A DNA stretch of 64,000 bases, taken from contig CAUQKV010000001.1 in assembly GCA_963518845.1 (NCBI GenBank), forward strand, positions 89,944 to 153,943, in the 5' to 3' direction. The translations under genes and the position numbers were made by a program. The notes below the pieces were generated by a model. It saw nothing but the letters and a program-made list of their open reading frames with translations. It was not told where the DNA came from and made no database searches. Positions within the stretch are counted from its first letter, which is position 1, and the number at the start of each line of letters is the position of its first letter. Source of the stretch: JABCPE02 sp963518845. GTDB taxonomy: Bacteria; Bacteroidota; Bacteroidia; Flavobacteriales; Weeksellaceae. Shown here one piece after another: positions 34,991 to 43,193 of this stretch.

Positions 34991-35410
34991 CTACATTTCC
35001 GAGGCTAATTCATCCAATAATTTCCTAGAAAAATCTCTATCATACAGATGTTTATGATGTGGAATTTCTAATCTGTCACAGCTAAAAATAAGTCCTTCAT
35101 AAGACACTATATCTATGTCTATAATCCTATCTCTGTATTCTCCAAAGAACTTAGAATCATGGATTCTTCCCATTTCAGACTCTATTTTTTTGATTTCATC
35201 TAAAAGTTTTATAGGCGAATATATTGTCTGTACATCTATTGCAGTATTACAAAAAATATTCTTACTATCAAACTCCACAGGCAATGTTTTTGAGATTTTA
35301 GTTTTTTTAATAATCTTACCAACCCTATTTTCCAACTCACTGAGAGCCAATAAAATATGATTTTCTGGGTTTCCTAAATTACTTCCTAGTAACAAAACTA
35401 CATTATACAT
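34991..35410 (-). CDS. folK: HPPK (6-hydroxymethyl-dihydropterin diphosphokinase)
   Basis: Pyrophosphorylates the pterin for folate synthesis. At 139 residues it has N-terminal VVLLLGSNLGNPENHI and the metal/ATP-binding RDRIIDIDIVSYEG carrying two aspartates; the pterin loop NTAIDVQT is intact. It is divergent from sppA. The protein is a little shorter than the E. coli enzyme. Confidence 0.93.
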   Translation of the reverse strand: MYNVVLLLGSNLGNPENHILLALSELENRVGKIIKKTKISKTLPVEFDSKNIFCNTAIDVQTIYSPIKLLDEIKKIESEMGRIHDSKFFGEYRDRIIDIDIVSYEGLIFSCDRLEIPHHKHLYDRDFSRKLLDELASEM

Positions 35411-35423
35411 TACTAACTATTTG

Positions 35424-35431
35424 TAAATTTG
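35424..35431 (+). promoter_or_regulatory. -7 element TAAATTTG of sppA
   Basis: TAAATTTG on + about 27 bp before the sppA ATG, matching TAnnTTTG. Confidence 0.5.
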
Positions 35432-35457
35432 TAAAATTTTAAACTTTATTTTTATTT

Positions 35458-37215
35458 ATGAAAAATTTCATCAAAACTGTTCTTGCAAATGTTGTTGCAT
35501 TATTCATTGCTGGTATTTTGCTGCCTTTTTTCCTGCTTTTTGTGATTATCATCATCGGAAGCATGTCTAGCGCAGACAAAGATATCAAAATTAAAGAAAA
35601 TTCGGTTCTTACGATTGATTTTAAATCCAAAGTTGTAGAACACGAGAACGAAAGCGAGTCTTCTATATTTGAGATAAAAGAAGATGCCGAACTAAAATAC
35701 CAAGATATCCTCAATGCCATCGAAACGGCGAAAAACGATGATAAAATCAAGGGAATCAGTATAGAACTAGATGACATAGATGCTGGGATTACGCAGATAG
35801 ATGACATCCGAAAAAGTCTGGAAGATTTTAAGAAAAGTAAAAAATTTGTCTATGCTTACGGGAACAATGTAAGCCAAGCATCCTACTATCTAGGTTCGGT
35901 GGCTGACCAATATTTCCTCAATCCTGTAGGAGGCATCGAACTGAAAGGACTTTCCACAGAAGTCATTTTCCTAAAAGAATTTGCTGAAAAATACGGAATT
36001 AACATCAATGTTATCCGCCATGGAAATTTCAAATCTGCTGTAGAACCTTTCCTCAGAAACGAAATGTCTCCAGAAAACAAAGAGCAAATGACTACCCTTC
36101 TAAATGACGCTTGGGGAGAGATTTCCTCTAAAATCATCCAATCTAGGAAACTAGATGCTACGGAATTCAAAACCGTGGTTGATAGTCTATACGCTACAAT
36201 TCCTGACCTGAGCCTGAAATACAAACTTGCTGACAAATTAGTTCAAAAATCTGAATACGAGGAGATTATAAAAAACAAACTCAATGTTGGAAAAGATGAA
36301 AAACTAAACAAAGTTTCTATCAGAAATTATGCTTTCTCCCAAGTGGATACTAAAACAAACGATAATAAAATCGCTGTCCTGTACGCCTCTGGAACTATCT
36401 ACAATGGAAACAGATACAGTGATATCTATTCCGAAAGATACATTCAATACATCAAGGATTTAGCTCAAGATGACAACATCAAAGCTGTAGTTCTCCGCGT
36501 GAACTCACCTGGTGGAAGCGCCAATGCTTCTGATGAAATATTGTATGAACTTCAAGAGCTGAAACAAAAGAAGCCTCTAATCATTTCATTTGGGGATTAT
36601 GCAGCCTCTGGCGGATACTACATCTCTATGGCTGGGGACAGGATTTTTGCCCAAAACAACACTATCACGGGTTCTATCGGCGTTTTCGGGGTGATTCCTG
36701 ATGCTAAAAACCTAGCGAACCGAAATGGTATTTACTCTGATGTAGTTTCTACTAATGCCAATTCAAACATGATGTCGCCTTTCTCGGGGCTTTCATCAGG
36801 GACGCTTGCCATCACACAGAGAAGCGTAGTAAATACCTACAATCGTTTTGTGCATTTTGTTTCTAAAAATAGAAAGAAAACTTTTGAAGAAATAGATGCC
36901 GTAGGAAGCGGAAGAGTTTGGTCTGGAAAAAGAGCCAAAGAAATAGGACTGGTAGATGAAATAGGCTCTCTAAATGATGCTGTAAAATACGCTGCAAGTA
37001 AAGCAAATATAGCAGAATACGAAGCCGTAAGCTATCCTGCAAAAGTGGATAAATTCGAGCAGATAATGAGCAGCCTGAAACAGGAAAGCATAACTACAAA
37101 TTATGTAAAATCCCAAATGGGCGAAGAAAACTACCAGCTCTTCAAAATTTTTGCAGACCAAAATTTCAGAAACAGCATACAGATGACCATGCCCTACATC
37201 ATTAGAATTAAATAA
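35458..37215 (+). CDS. sppA: Signal peptide peptidase SppA, long form
   Basis: Membrane-anchored serine protease that degrades cleaved signal peptides. At 585 residues it has an N-terminal TM helix (FIAGILLPFFLLFVIIIIG) and two ClpP-like domains, as in E. coli 67K SppA. The catalytic dyad is split between domains: Lys192 (RHGNFKSAVEPF) and Ser384 (GDYAASGGYYIS). The PGGSANASDEI segment is also typical. It is monocistronic, with a promoter and terminator. Confidence 0.96.
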   Translation: MKNFIKTVLANVVALFIAGILLPFFLLFVIIIIGSMSSADKDIKIKENSVLTIDFKSKVVEHENESESSIFEIKEDAELKYQDILNAIETAKNDDKIKGISIELDDIDAGITQIDDIRKSLEDFKKSKKFVYAYGNNVSQASYYLGSVADQYFLNPVGGIELKGLSTEVIFLKEFAEKYGININVIRHGNFKSAVEPFLRNEMSPENKEQMTTLLNDAWGEISSKIIQSRKLDATEFKTVVDSLYATIPDLSLKYKLADKLVQKSEYEEIIKNKLNVGKDEKLNKVSIRNYAFSQVDTKTNDNKIAVLYASGTIYNGNRYSDIYSERYIQYIKDLAQDDNIKAVVLRVNSPGGSANASDEILYELQELKQKKPLIISFGDYAASGGYYISMAGDRIFAQNNTITGSIGVFGVIPDAKNLANRNGIYSDVVSTNANSNMMSPFSGLSSGTLAITQRSVVNTYNRFVHFVSKNRKKTFEEIDAVGSGRVWSGKRAKEIGLVDEIGSLNDAVKYAASKANIAEYEAVSYPAKVDKFEQIMSSLKQESITTNYVKSQMGEENYQLFKIFADQNFRNSIQMTMPYIIRIK

Positions 37216-37222
37216 AAACAAA

Positions 37223-37255
37223 AAACGGTGCCTGATAATATCAAGCACCGTTTCC
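37223..37255. terminator. Bidirectional terminator
   Basis: AAACGGTGC-TGA / TCA-GCACCGTTT hairpin between convergent sppA and the 374-residue accessory gene. Confidence 0.9.
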
Positions 37256-37279
37256 ATTTACAATAAAGTTTAAAATTGA

Positions 37280-38404
37280 TTAAAATTCTATGTCATCTGC
37301 TACTCCACCGCCCATTTCTTTTGAGAATTTTTCTGCATATTCTCTTTGTTTTTGTTCTTGGTAGCGCAGCATTTTTTCGATATTACCCATATTAGCCATC
37401 CATTTCATAGCTACAGACTGAAAATCTCCCAAGGAAATTCCATAATTGTCCTGTATCCACTGAGCACCATCTAGCCCTGCTTCATATGCCGCCTGACGAG
37501 CACCACACAATTCATAGTAGAACGCTTCATCATTTTGGATTTTAGCAAGATAGTCTCCTTCTTGATTAGATTCTTTTACAGAATCATTGAATTTAGGGTG
37601 AGTATCTGCGCTTCCGTAATACTGCCCGTAGAGAGACATCACAGCCATAGTCTGGTCTTGCTGCATTCTCTTTACCCAGAGCTGGTTAGCTTCATCCCAA
37701 ACAGGCATATCGATTCCTAATCTTTTACATACCTCTTCTGCTGACATTCCATTAGTCATTTTAGAAGCTGCCGCTGCGTAGTCTTGCAGAGAAATACCAT
37801 GTATAGGCTGCAGCATAGGATTGCTTTCATCATGAGCCATATTCATGTAAGGATTCTCAAAAGAAGTATCATACTCCTCTCCATTTTCATCATAATTCTC
37901 TAAGAAATCATCACTTTCTCCATTAAACTCGCCAGAATTTCTGATGATAGCATCATTGTTTTTCTTAAGCTGAGCTTGCTCTTCTGGTGTTCCTCTCTTT
38001 CCTGCTGCACGCATCTCGATAAGCACCTTATACCCATCATCCATCAATCCTTTATAGAACTCAAAGAATCTGATAGTTGCCTTCAAGAGAGAGTCATTTC
38101 CATTGTAAGCTCCCAGCTGTTTCACTTCTGCGATATAATCCTCCAAATCCTCTTTCCACTGAAGACGCACTTTTTCTGCTCGGGCATAGTCTTTGGCATT
38201 CATAGCAGCATTCATATCAGCCATGTTGTCTTCGCATTTATTTGCTACACACATCAGCTCGTTATTATACTCTATGGCATTGTCAAAGCTACCCTTTGCA
38301 TAGTATACACCTTCCTCTTCATCATAACCTCTCTTTTCTGGCTGATTTTTAGGCTGGTTATCTTCTACAAGGTCTTGAACTTTTTTAAAAAGATTTTTAA
38401 ACAT
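37280..38404 (-). CDS. Uncharacterised acidic protein, long paralog
   Basis: 374 residues, soluble, no signal peptide. The first ~170 residues are a helical, charged domain nearly the same as the neighbouring 170-residue protein: MFKNLFK start, YDEEEGVYYAKGSFD, KDYARAEKVRLQWKED and YKVLIEMRAAGKRGTPEEQ. The rest is unique, with ISLQDYAAAASKMTNGM and a second helical domain (residues about 200-355) rich in Gln, Tyr and Met. I do not recognise the family. The duplicated N-domain could be an interaction module. Confidence 0.8.
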   Translation of the reverse strand: MFKNLFKKVQDLVEDNQPKNQPEKRGYDEEEGVYYAKGSFDNAIEYNNELMCVANKCEDNMADMNAAMNAKDYARAEKVRLQWKEDLEDYIAEVKQLGAYNGNDSLLKATIRFFEFYKGLMDDGYKVLIEMRAAGKRGTPEEQAQLKKNNDAIIRNSGEFNGESDDFLENYDENGEEYDTSFENPYMNMAHDESNPMLQPIHGISLQDYAAAASKMTNGMSAEEVCKRLGIDMPVWDEANQLWVKRMQQDQTMAVMSLYGQYYGSADTHPKFNDSVKESNQEGDYLAKIQNDEAFYYELCGARQAAYEAGLDGAQWIQDNYGISLGDFQSVAMKWMANMGNIEKMLRYQEQKQREYAEKFSKEMGGGVADDIEF

Positions 38405-38451
38405 AATTTTTTCTTTTTTTTTGAAATCTTAAAAATTATTCAAGATTATTC

Positions 38452-38964
38452 TTAGTCATCCTCATACTTTTCAAGGAACTCATCAGAAACTTCATTCAGT
38501 TTATCTGTAAAACGCTGTATCAGATTATTATTGTTTTTCAGCTGAGCTTGTTCTTCTGGTGTTCCTCTCTTTCCTGCTGCACGCATTTCGATAAGCACTT
38601 TATACCCATTGTCCATCAAACGGTCATACTCATCCAAGAACGCAATAGCAGCATCCATCAGCATAGTATCTCCTTTGTATGGTCCTAATTTTCTAACCTG
38701 CTCTTTGTAAGTTTTCACATCTTCTTTCCACTGAAGACGCACTTTTTCTGCACGAGCATAGTCTTTGTCATCCATGGCATCATTCATATCATCCATGTTG
38801 TCATGATTTCCGTTTGTGATGCAGATAATTTCGTTATTATATTCTACTTCATCATCAAAACTACCTTTAGCATAATATACTCCTTCTTCTGCATCATAAC
38901 CTCCTTTTGGTTCATCATTTCCACCTACTAGGTCTTGTACTGTTTTAAAAAGATTTTTAAACAT
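38452..38964 (-). CDS. Uncharacterised acidic protein, short paralog
   Basis: 170 residues, corresponding only to the N-terminal domain of the downstream 374-residue protein. The most conserved block (YKVLIEMRAAGKRGTPEEQ) is identical in both, stronger than the rest of the domain. It ends EKYEDD where the long paralog continues. It is first in a probable two-gene transcript, 47 bp apart. It has a well-formed promoter with a tandem GTGTCTACAA box shared with ung. Function unknown. Confidence 0.8.
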   Translation of the reverse strand: MFKNLFKTVQDLVGGNDEPKGGYDAEEGVYYAKGSFDDEVEYNNEIICITNGNHDNMDDMNDAMDDKDYARAEKVRLQWKEDVKTYKEQVRKLGPYKGDTMLMDAAIAFLDEYDRLMDNGYKVLIEMRAAGKRGTPEEQAQLKNNNNLIQRFTDKLNEVSDEFLEKYEDD

Positions 38965-39011
38965 AACTTTAATTTTTTTTGGTTAATAAATATTTTAAAT
39001 TTTCGATGGAA

Positions 39012-39041
39012 CAAATGTATAAACTTACCTCATCCCTCCAA
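39012..39041 (-). promoter_or_regulatory. Promoter TTGG - TACATTTG of the short paralog
   Basis: On the minus strand a -33 TTGG (39038-39041), a spacer of about 18-19 bp and -7 TACATTTG (39012-39019) give a near-consensus Bacteroidota promoter, 48 bp before the ATG at 38964. Confidence 0.75.
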
Positions 39042-39048
39042 TAAAAAC

Positions 39049-39071
39049 AGTGTCTACAAAGCGTCTACAAG
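39049..39071 (-). promoter_or_regulatory. Tandem GTGTCTACAA box, copy 1 (putative operator)
   Basis: Two 10-bp boxes, GTGTCTACAA and GCGTCTACAA, repeat at an 11-bp period just upstream of the -33 element. A single inverted half-site (TTGTAGACAC on +) lies further up at 39114-39123. The same tandem box recurs at 50690 before ung with the same 30-bp distance to the -7 element. It is likely an activator-binding site. Confidence 0.7.
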
Positions 39072-39197
39072 CTTTTAAATTCATTGTAAAATACTGATTT
39101 TCAATTAAATATTTTGTAGACACCTAATTTCATAACCAAGTTATATTTATTTTATCTTTTAAATCCAAATGAAATTAAAAAATTATATTCCCAATTT

Positions 39198-40145
39198 TTA
39201 GCTGCATTTATTTTTCATTTCGGACAAATATTTCTCAAATTCATCAGAAGGGATTCCTTTTGCACCAAAATTTTCTAACATACCGACTGCCAACTGAAGA
39301 TGAGCACCATCCAACTGAGCTAATTTTGCTATAATTTTTCGGTATAAATCTGGTTTTTCATCAAGATTAAACTCAGCATAAACCTGCATATCGCTCATTT
39401 CTCTATAAAAAACTTTTTTGTTCGCCTCGGCAAGTATCGGCACAGTGTCAGCCAAAACCTTCCATATAGCAGCCCTCCATAGGAAATAAGCCAAAAATTT
39501 TTCTTCTGATACCGCATTACTGCTGGAAACCCTTTCATAAAATTCTTCTTCTTTTTGGGTTTTCTCTTCAGCAAAATCCTTCGCTACGAACTCGTATTCC
39601 CGCATCTTATCACTCGGCACAAATGTATTCTGCGTCTGGCAGTACGGACAGGTGATATAAGTCGAAATAAAATACAACTCCTTGATTTCCAAACCAGCAC
39701 CACACTGAGAACAGTGAAAATTATCCTTCACAGCATTATATTCCTCTACTATTTCACGGAGTTTTTCTTCTGCAGAAGGCTCTTTCACATGACTCTCTAT
39801 GCTATCCGCGAGGTCTCTCATCTTGTCTTTCCATTTTTCAAAATCATCATGGATTTTTCTGAACCATTTTTCCTGAAGTTCTCCTTCTGGCGTTTGCGAC
39901 TCATAAAAAGATGGTTCATAAGGCTTTATCTGCTGCTTAAAAACATCCTCCGCTTTGTCTATAATTCCATTAAACTGTCCCTTTACTCCCATCAAAAAAT
40001 TCCCAAAACTGCGTTTATACGGATCTGTATCTTCATCATATATCTCCTGCATAGCATCGCGGGTTTCCTTTGCTAAGGACTCTGCTCTCTCAGTAAGTTT
40101 CTCTATAAAAACTCTAAATCTTTGCTCTAAATCATTCATATTCAT
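39198..40145 (-). CDS. Uncharacterised coiled-coil protein with zinc ribbon
   Basis: 315 residues, soluble. Residues 1-140 are charged and helical, probably coiled coil. A four-cysteine zinc ribbon follows: Cys145 and Cys148 (HCSQCG), Cys166 and Cys169 (TCPYCQ). The C-terminal helical part contains FLWRAAIWKVLADTVP. Similar zinc ribbons occur in bacterial proteins of unknown role that accompany conflict or stress loci. It lies upstream of the paralog pair on the same strand but is separated by 233 bp containing their promoter. I do not recognise the family. Confidence 0.75.
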   Translation of the reverse strand: MNMNDLEQRFRVFIEKLTERAESLAKETRDAMQEIYDEDTDPYKRSFGNFLMGVKGQFNGIIDKAEDVFKQQIKPYEPSFYESQTPEGELQEKWFRKIHDDFEKWKDKMRDLADSIESHVKEPSAEEKLREIVEEYNAVKDNFHCSQCGAGLEIKELYFISTYITCPYCQTQNTFVPSDKMREYEFVAKDFAEEKTQKEEEFYERVSSSNAVSEEKFLAYFLWRAAIWKVLADTVPILAEANKKVFYREMSDMQVYAEFNLDEKPDLYRKIIAKLAQLDGAHLQLAVGMLENFGAKGIPSDEFEKYLSEMKNKCS

Positions 40146-40192
40146 CTATTTATATTTTTATTACAAATTTTTCCTTTCATCTATTATCAAAT

Positions 40193-40216
40193 AAACCGAG
40201 ATTTCTCTCGGTTTTA
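40193..40216 (-). terminator. Terminator of the purM operon / DUF302 gene
   Basis: AAACCGAG / CTCGGTTT hairpin with weak T-run, after the DUF302 gene stop on the minus strand. Confidence 0.7.
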
Positions 40217-40237
40217 TTCTTATTGTGTGTTATTTTT

Positions 40238-40687
40238 CTATTTCATAACGCTTTCGGCTATTATTTTCCCCATTGCTATGTCTATTTTTTGGGTAACCTG
40301 CTCTACTCTTTCAAGTTTATAATCCGATACTAAAAGACTTACGAATTTATACCTCACTTGCACAATTCCGCCTTCTTCATAGACCAAAACCTTCAGTGGC
40401 AGCTCTATCGCTACTTTGGGATTTTCCTGCATCAGACGAGTTCCCACCTTAGGATTTCCCACCACCAAAACTGTCGCCGGTAAAAGGTTTTCTCCTGCTT
40501 TCTTCGCTGCTTTTGTGTGGTCTATTTCCGCAAAAATTGCAATATTATTGGCTTTAAAATTTTTCTTTAATCTTCCGATTGTTTGTTTAAAACCATACTC
40601 ACTTTTTGCTGTAAAAAACTGAGAATCTTCCGATTGTGCAGAAAAATTCATCGATATAAACAACGAAATAAAAAATAATATTCTCAT
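40238..40687 (-). CDS. Secreted DUF302-family protein
   Basis: 149 residues with a signal peptide ending near residue 18 (MNFSAQS). The mature part follows the DUF302 pattern: SEYGFKQTIGRLKKNFKANNI, IFAEIDHTKAAKKAG, LVVGNPKVGTRLMQENPKVAIELPLKVLVYE (read in pieces). DUF302 proteins have a small alpha/beta fold of unknown role. The start is 11 bp after the purN stop, so it may be the last gene of the purine transcript. Confidence 0.9.
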   Translation of the reverse strand: MRILFFISLFISMNFSAQSEDSQFFTAKSEYGFKQTIGRLKKNFKANNIAIFAEIDHTKAAKKAGENLLPATVLVVGNPKVGTRLMQENPKVAIELPLKVLVYEEGGIVQVRYKFVSLLVSDYKLERVEQVTQKIDIAMGKIIAESVMK

Positions 40688-40698
40688 AATTTTTAACT

Positions 40699-41268
40699 TT
40701 AATTCATTTGTTCCAAAACCTTTTTTATCGCCTTTGGGAAAATTTCATATTCCACTTTATGGACTTTCTCCGTAAGTTTTTCAGGCGTATCCCCCTCACT
40801 TACAGCAACTTTCCCTTGCTGAATGATTTCGCCCTCATCTATCCCAGCCGTCACGAAATGCACCGTGGCGCCGCTTTCCTTCTCTTTGGCATCTATTACA
40901 GCCGTATGGACATGCATCCCCCACATGCCCTTTCCCCCAAACTTGGGCAGAAGTGAAGGATGAATGTTGATAATTTTACCCGCATATTTTTTTGCAAAAT
41001 CTTCGCTGATGATGGAAAGAAATCCCGCCAAGACTATCAAATCCGTGTCCTTTGGAAGGATTTTTTCTAAATTTTCACAAAAATCTTTTCCTCTCTTTAT
41101 CAAATGATGAGGAATTTGGTGTTTCTCGGCACGAACCAAAGCATAGCAGTCTCTATCCGCAACCACCATGCTTACTTTTGCATTAGGAATTTCTCCATTT
41201 TGGATGCATTCCAATATCCTTTCTAAATTGGTTCCTGAGCCAGAAGCCAAAACTACGATGTTTTTCAT
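40699..41268 (-). CDS. purN: Phosphoribosylglycinamide formyltransferase
   Basis: Transfers formyl from 10-formyl-THF to GAR in the third step of purine synthesis. At 189 residues it has the N-terminal VVLASGSGTNLERIL, the catalytic Asn/His segment IINIHPSLLPKFGGKGM, and the Asp in VTAGIDEGEII. It sits in the same transcript as purM (fifth step), separated by the HD and phosphoesterase genes. Confidence 0.97.
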   Translation of the reverse strand: MKNIVVLASGSGTNLERILECIQNGEIPNAKVSMVVADRDCYALVRAEKHQIPHHLIKRGKDFCENLEKILPKDTDLIVLAGFLSIISEDFAKKYAGKIINIHPSLLPKFGGKGMWGMHVHTAVIDAKEKESGATVHFVTAGIDEGEIIQQGKVAVSEGDTPEKLTEKVHKVEYEIFPKAIKKVLEQMN

Positions 41269-41281
41269 TTCTTTGATTTTG

Positions 41282-42577
41282 TTAATCTTCCTTATCCTCC
41301 TCTACGCCGTGCTTTATCTTAGATTTTTTCCCTTTGATATCTACGGCATATTCTTTTCCGTTTCTGATGAGCAGCCCTTGGGTTTTGCCTTTGGAATGCA
41401 GCACATCGATGTCTATCACACGCCCATCCATTAGGTAAGTAACCTCTTTTCTAAGGGTATGCCCTATGACAAATTTCTTTGCATTAAGTTTTTTGAGAAT
41501 TTCCTCTAAATCTTCCTTCTTTGTGGTTTCCTTCCCATAGCCTCTGTACCACATAGGACTTTTCCCATACATATAGATGACATTTGCGATGGCATCTTTC
41601 CCTTTTTGTCCTTCTTTATTATTGAAATAATATTTTCTAGCATGTTCATTCAGCTCCTCCACGGAAAGATTTAGGTCACTTACCTCCTTAGAAATCCCTG
41701 CATGAACGAAAATATAATCACCGATTTTCTCTACGATATTTTTTGTATTAAGCCACTTGCCGAGTTCCGTGCCATACTGAGAAAGAAGGAGATCAGGTTC
41801 TTTGTTCATAAGTTTTGCATTTTCAAAATATTTTTTTCGCACATAGCGTAAATCTTTATTCATGTTCATCAAGTCATGATTTCCAAGAACAAAATGTACC
41901 TTTCCACCTGCTTTTTCTGCCTGTTCTTCCAAGGAATAAATCAGCCAAAGCGTCTGCGTAACGAAAAGCCCTCTGTCAAAGAAATCACCCACCGTTACAA
42001 GATGCCCTTTCCCAAAAGTCCATTTGTAATTTTTATCCATCACCTTATTATTGATGAGAAATTCTTTAAACTGCTCAAAATTCCCTTCAATATCCGAAAT
42101 CGCTATCAATTTTTTAGGCATCGGATAGACCGAAGGTTCTTCTTTCAGCTCCTCTTTCAGCCTGAAAGAAAAGAAATCCTTATCCGTAATGTAGGATTTT
42201 AGCTCCTGATTTTCTTCATACCATTTATAAACTGGCGTAGGAACACCTTTTTCTTCCTTAATACTCTTCACGACCGACCGACCTAAACCCGAGTAAAAGA
42301 TATATGGTCCATCTATCCCTGCTCTGGAAGTGTCTTTCTCCAATCTTTTTTCTGATATGATGAGCTTGGGCTGTAAATCCTCTTCGCCCTTATCATAATC
42401 ATATCCAATGGCCACAACAGGCCCAGTTACTGTTGCTGCTACTTCAGCTATTTTGGAAGAGTCTTTTGGCTGCTTTTTTCCTGATGGAACGGGCTTCTTT
42501 TGGGCATTTAGAATATTACCCAAAAATAAAAATGCTAAAACAAGAACAGTTATTTTTTTCAATTTAAAATTTTTCAT
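41282..42577 (-). CDS. Secreted metallophosphoesterase
   Basis: 431 residues with a signal peptide (VLVLAFLFLGNILNAQ). The calcineurin-like metal motifs are in order: AISDIEGNFEQF (D-x-H motif with Glu-Gly-Asn), VGDFFDRG, VLGNHDLMN, a later VHAGIS and FVIGHTLRK. It has the layout of Shewanella-type protein or nucleotide phosphatases (Ser/Thr phosphatase-like). Its location between purN and purM is unusual; an extracytoplasmic role in recycling phosphate or nucleotides is only inference. Confidence 0.92.
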   Translation of the reverse strand: MKNFKLKKITVLVLAFLFLGNILNAQKKPVPSGKKQPKDSSKIAEVAATVTGPVVAIGYDYDKGEEDLQPKLIISEKRLEKDTSRAGIDGPYIFYSGLGRSVVKSIKEEKGVPTPVYKWYEENQELKSYITDKDFFSFRLKEELKEEPSVYPMPKKLIAISDIEGNFEQFKEFLINNKVMDKNYKWTFGKGHLVTVGDFFDRGLFVTQTLWLIYSLEEQAEKAGGKVHFVLGNHDLMNMNKDLRYVRKKYFENAKLMNKEPDLLLSQYGTELGKWLNTKNIVEKIGDYIFVHAGISKEVSDLNLSVEELNEHARKYYFNNKEGQKGKDAIANVIYMYGKSPMWYRGYGKETTKKEDLEEILKKLNAKKFVIGHTLRKEVTYLMDGRVIDIDVLHSKGKTQGLLIRNGKEYAVDIKGKKSKIKHGVEEDKED

Positions 42578-42588
42578 TAGTATCTATA

Positions 42589-43182
42589 TTAATTTTTTCT
42601 CAGTTTTTCTTCATCCAAGGCTTTATTTATCAGAATTTCAAACACTTCTCCCAGCTCATCCGATGCCCGTTTCACGGCGTGTTCTATGATTTTTCTAGCT
42701 TGGTTTTCTGTAATTCCTGCCTCTGTCCAGCTCCTGCCAGAGGAATGCACATTGAGCAGAAAAGGCATTATTCGGTCTATGGCACAGGCAAAAACAGCAT
42801 CGGGCGTCTCCTCTGCTACAAATTCTTTCCACAGACCAAGAAACTCACTGCTCATCGGCTCTTCAAGAATACCGAAAATCCTCTCCGCAGAGGCAAGTTC
42901 CCTTTCGTATTTGCCGACCATCGCTTTTTCATCAAAGATAAAAGTATCGCCGGCATCTATCTCCACCACATCATGAATGGACAGCATTTTAATCACTCGC
43001 AGAAGGTCTATTTTCTCCTTGTTCTTGGCATAAGGGAAAAGTATCTGAGCCAAAACAATAATCTGCCAACTGTGCTCCGCCGAGTTTTCCCTCCTTTGGT
43101 CATCGTGGTTAAAATTCCTGCGCTGTACATTTTTCAGAGCATCAAGGGTTAAGATGAATTTGATTTCCTTTTCTAAAACCAT
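42589..43182 (-). CDS. HD-domain phosphohydrolase, YfbR/HDDC2-like
   Basis: 197 residues, cytoplasmic. Metal ligands follow the HD pattern: His in NSAEHSWQ, His-Asp in LSIHDVVEIDAGD, and a distal Asp in AIDRIMPF. Similarity is to the 5'-deoxynucleotidase YfbR/HDDC2 group, acting on deoxynucleoside monophosphates. It sits between purM and the phosphoesterase with 11-bp spacers, so it is in the purine operon, consistent with a nucleotide-balancing job. Confidence 0.9.
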   Translation of the reverse strand: MVLEKEIKFILTLDALKNVQRRNFNHDDQRRENSAEHSWQIIVLAQILFPYAKNKEKIDLLRVIKMLSIHDVVEIDAGDTFIFDEKAMVGKYERELASAERIFGILEEPMSSEFLGLWKEFVAEETPDAVFACAIDRIMPFLLNVHSSGRSWTEAGITENQARKIIEHAVKRASDELGEVFEILINKALDEEKLRKN

Positions 43183-43193
43183 GAAAATGAATT

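Noticed and set aside
39049..39123. GTGTCTACAA boxes as ends of an insertion element
   Set aside because: No transposase or target duplication is near, and the boxes keep a fixed distance to -7 elements at two loci, which fits operators better.
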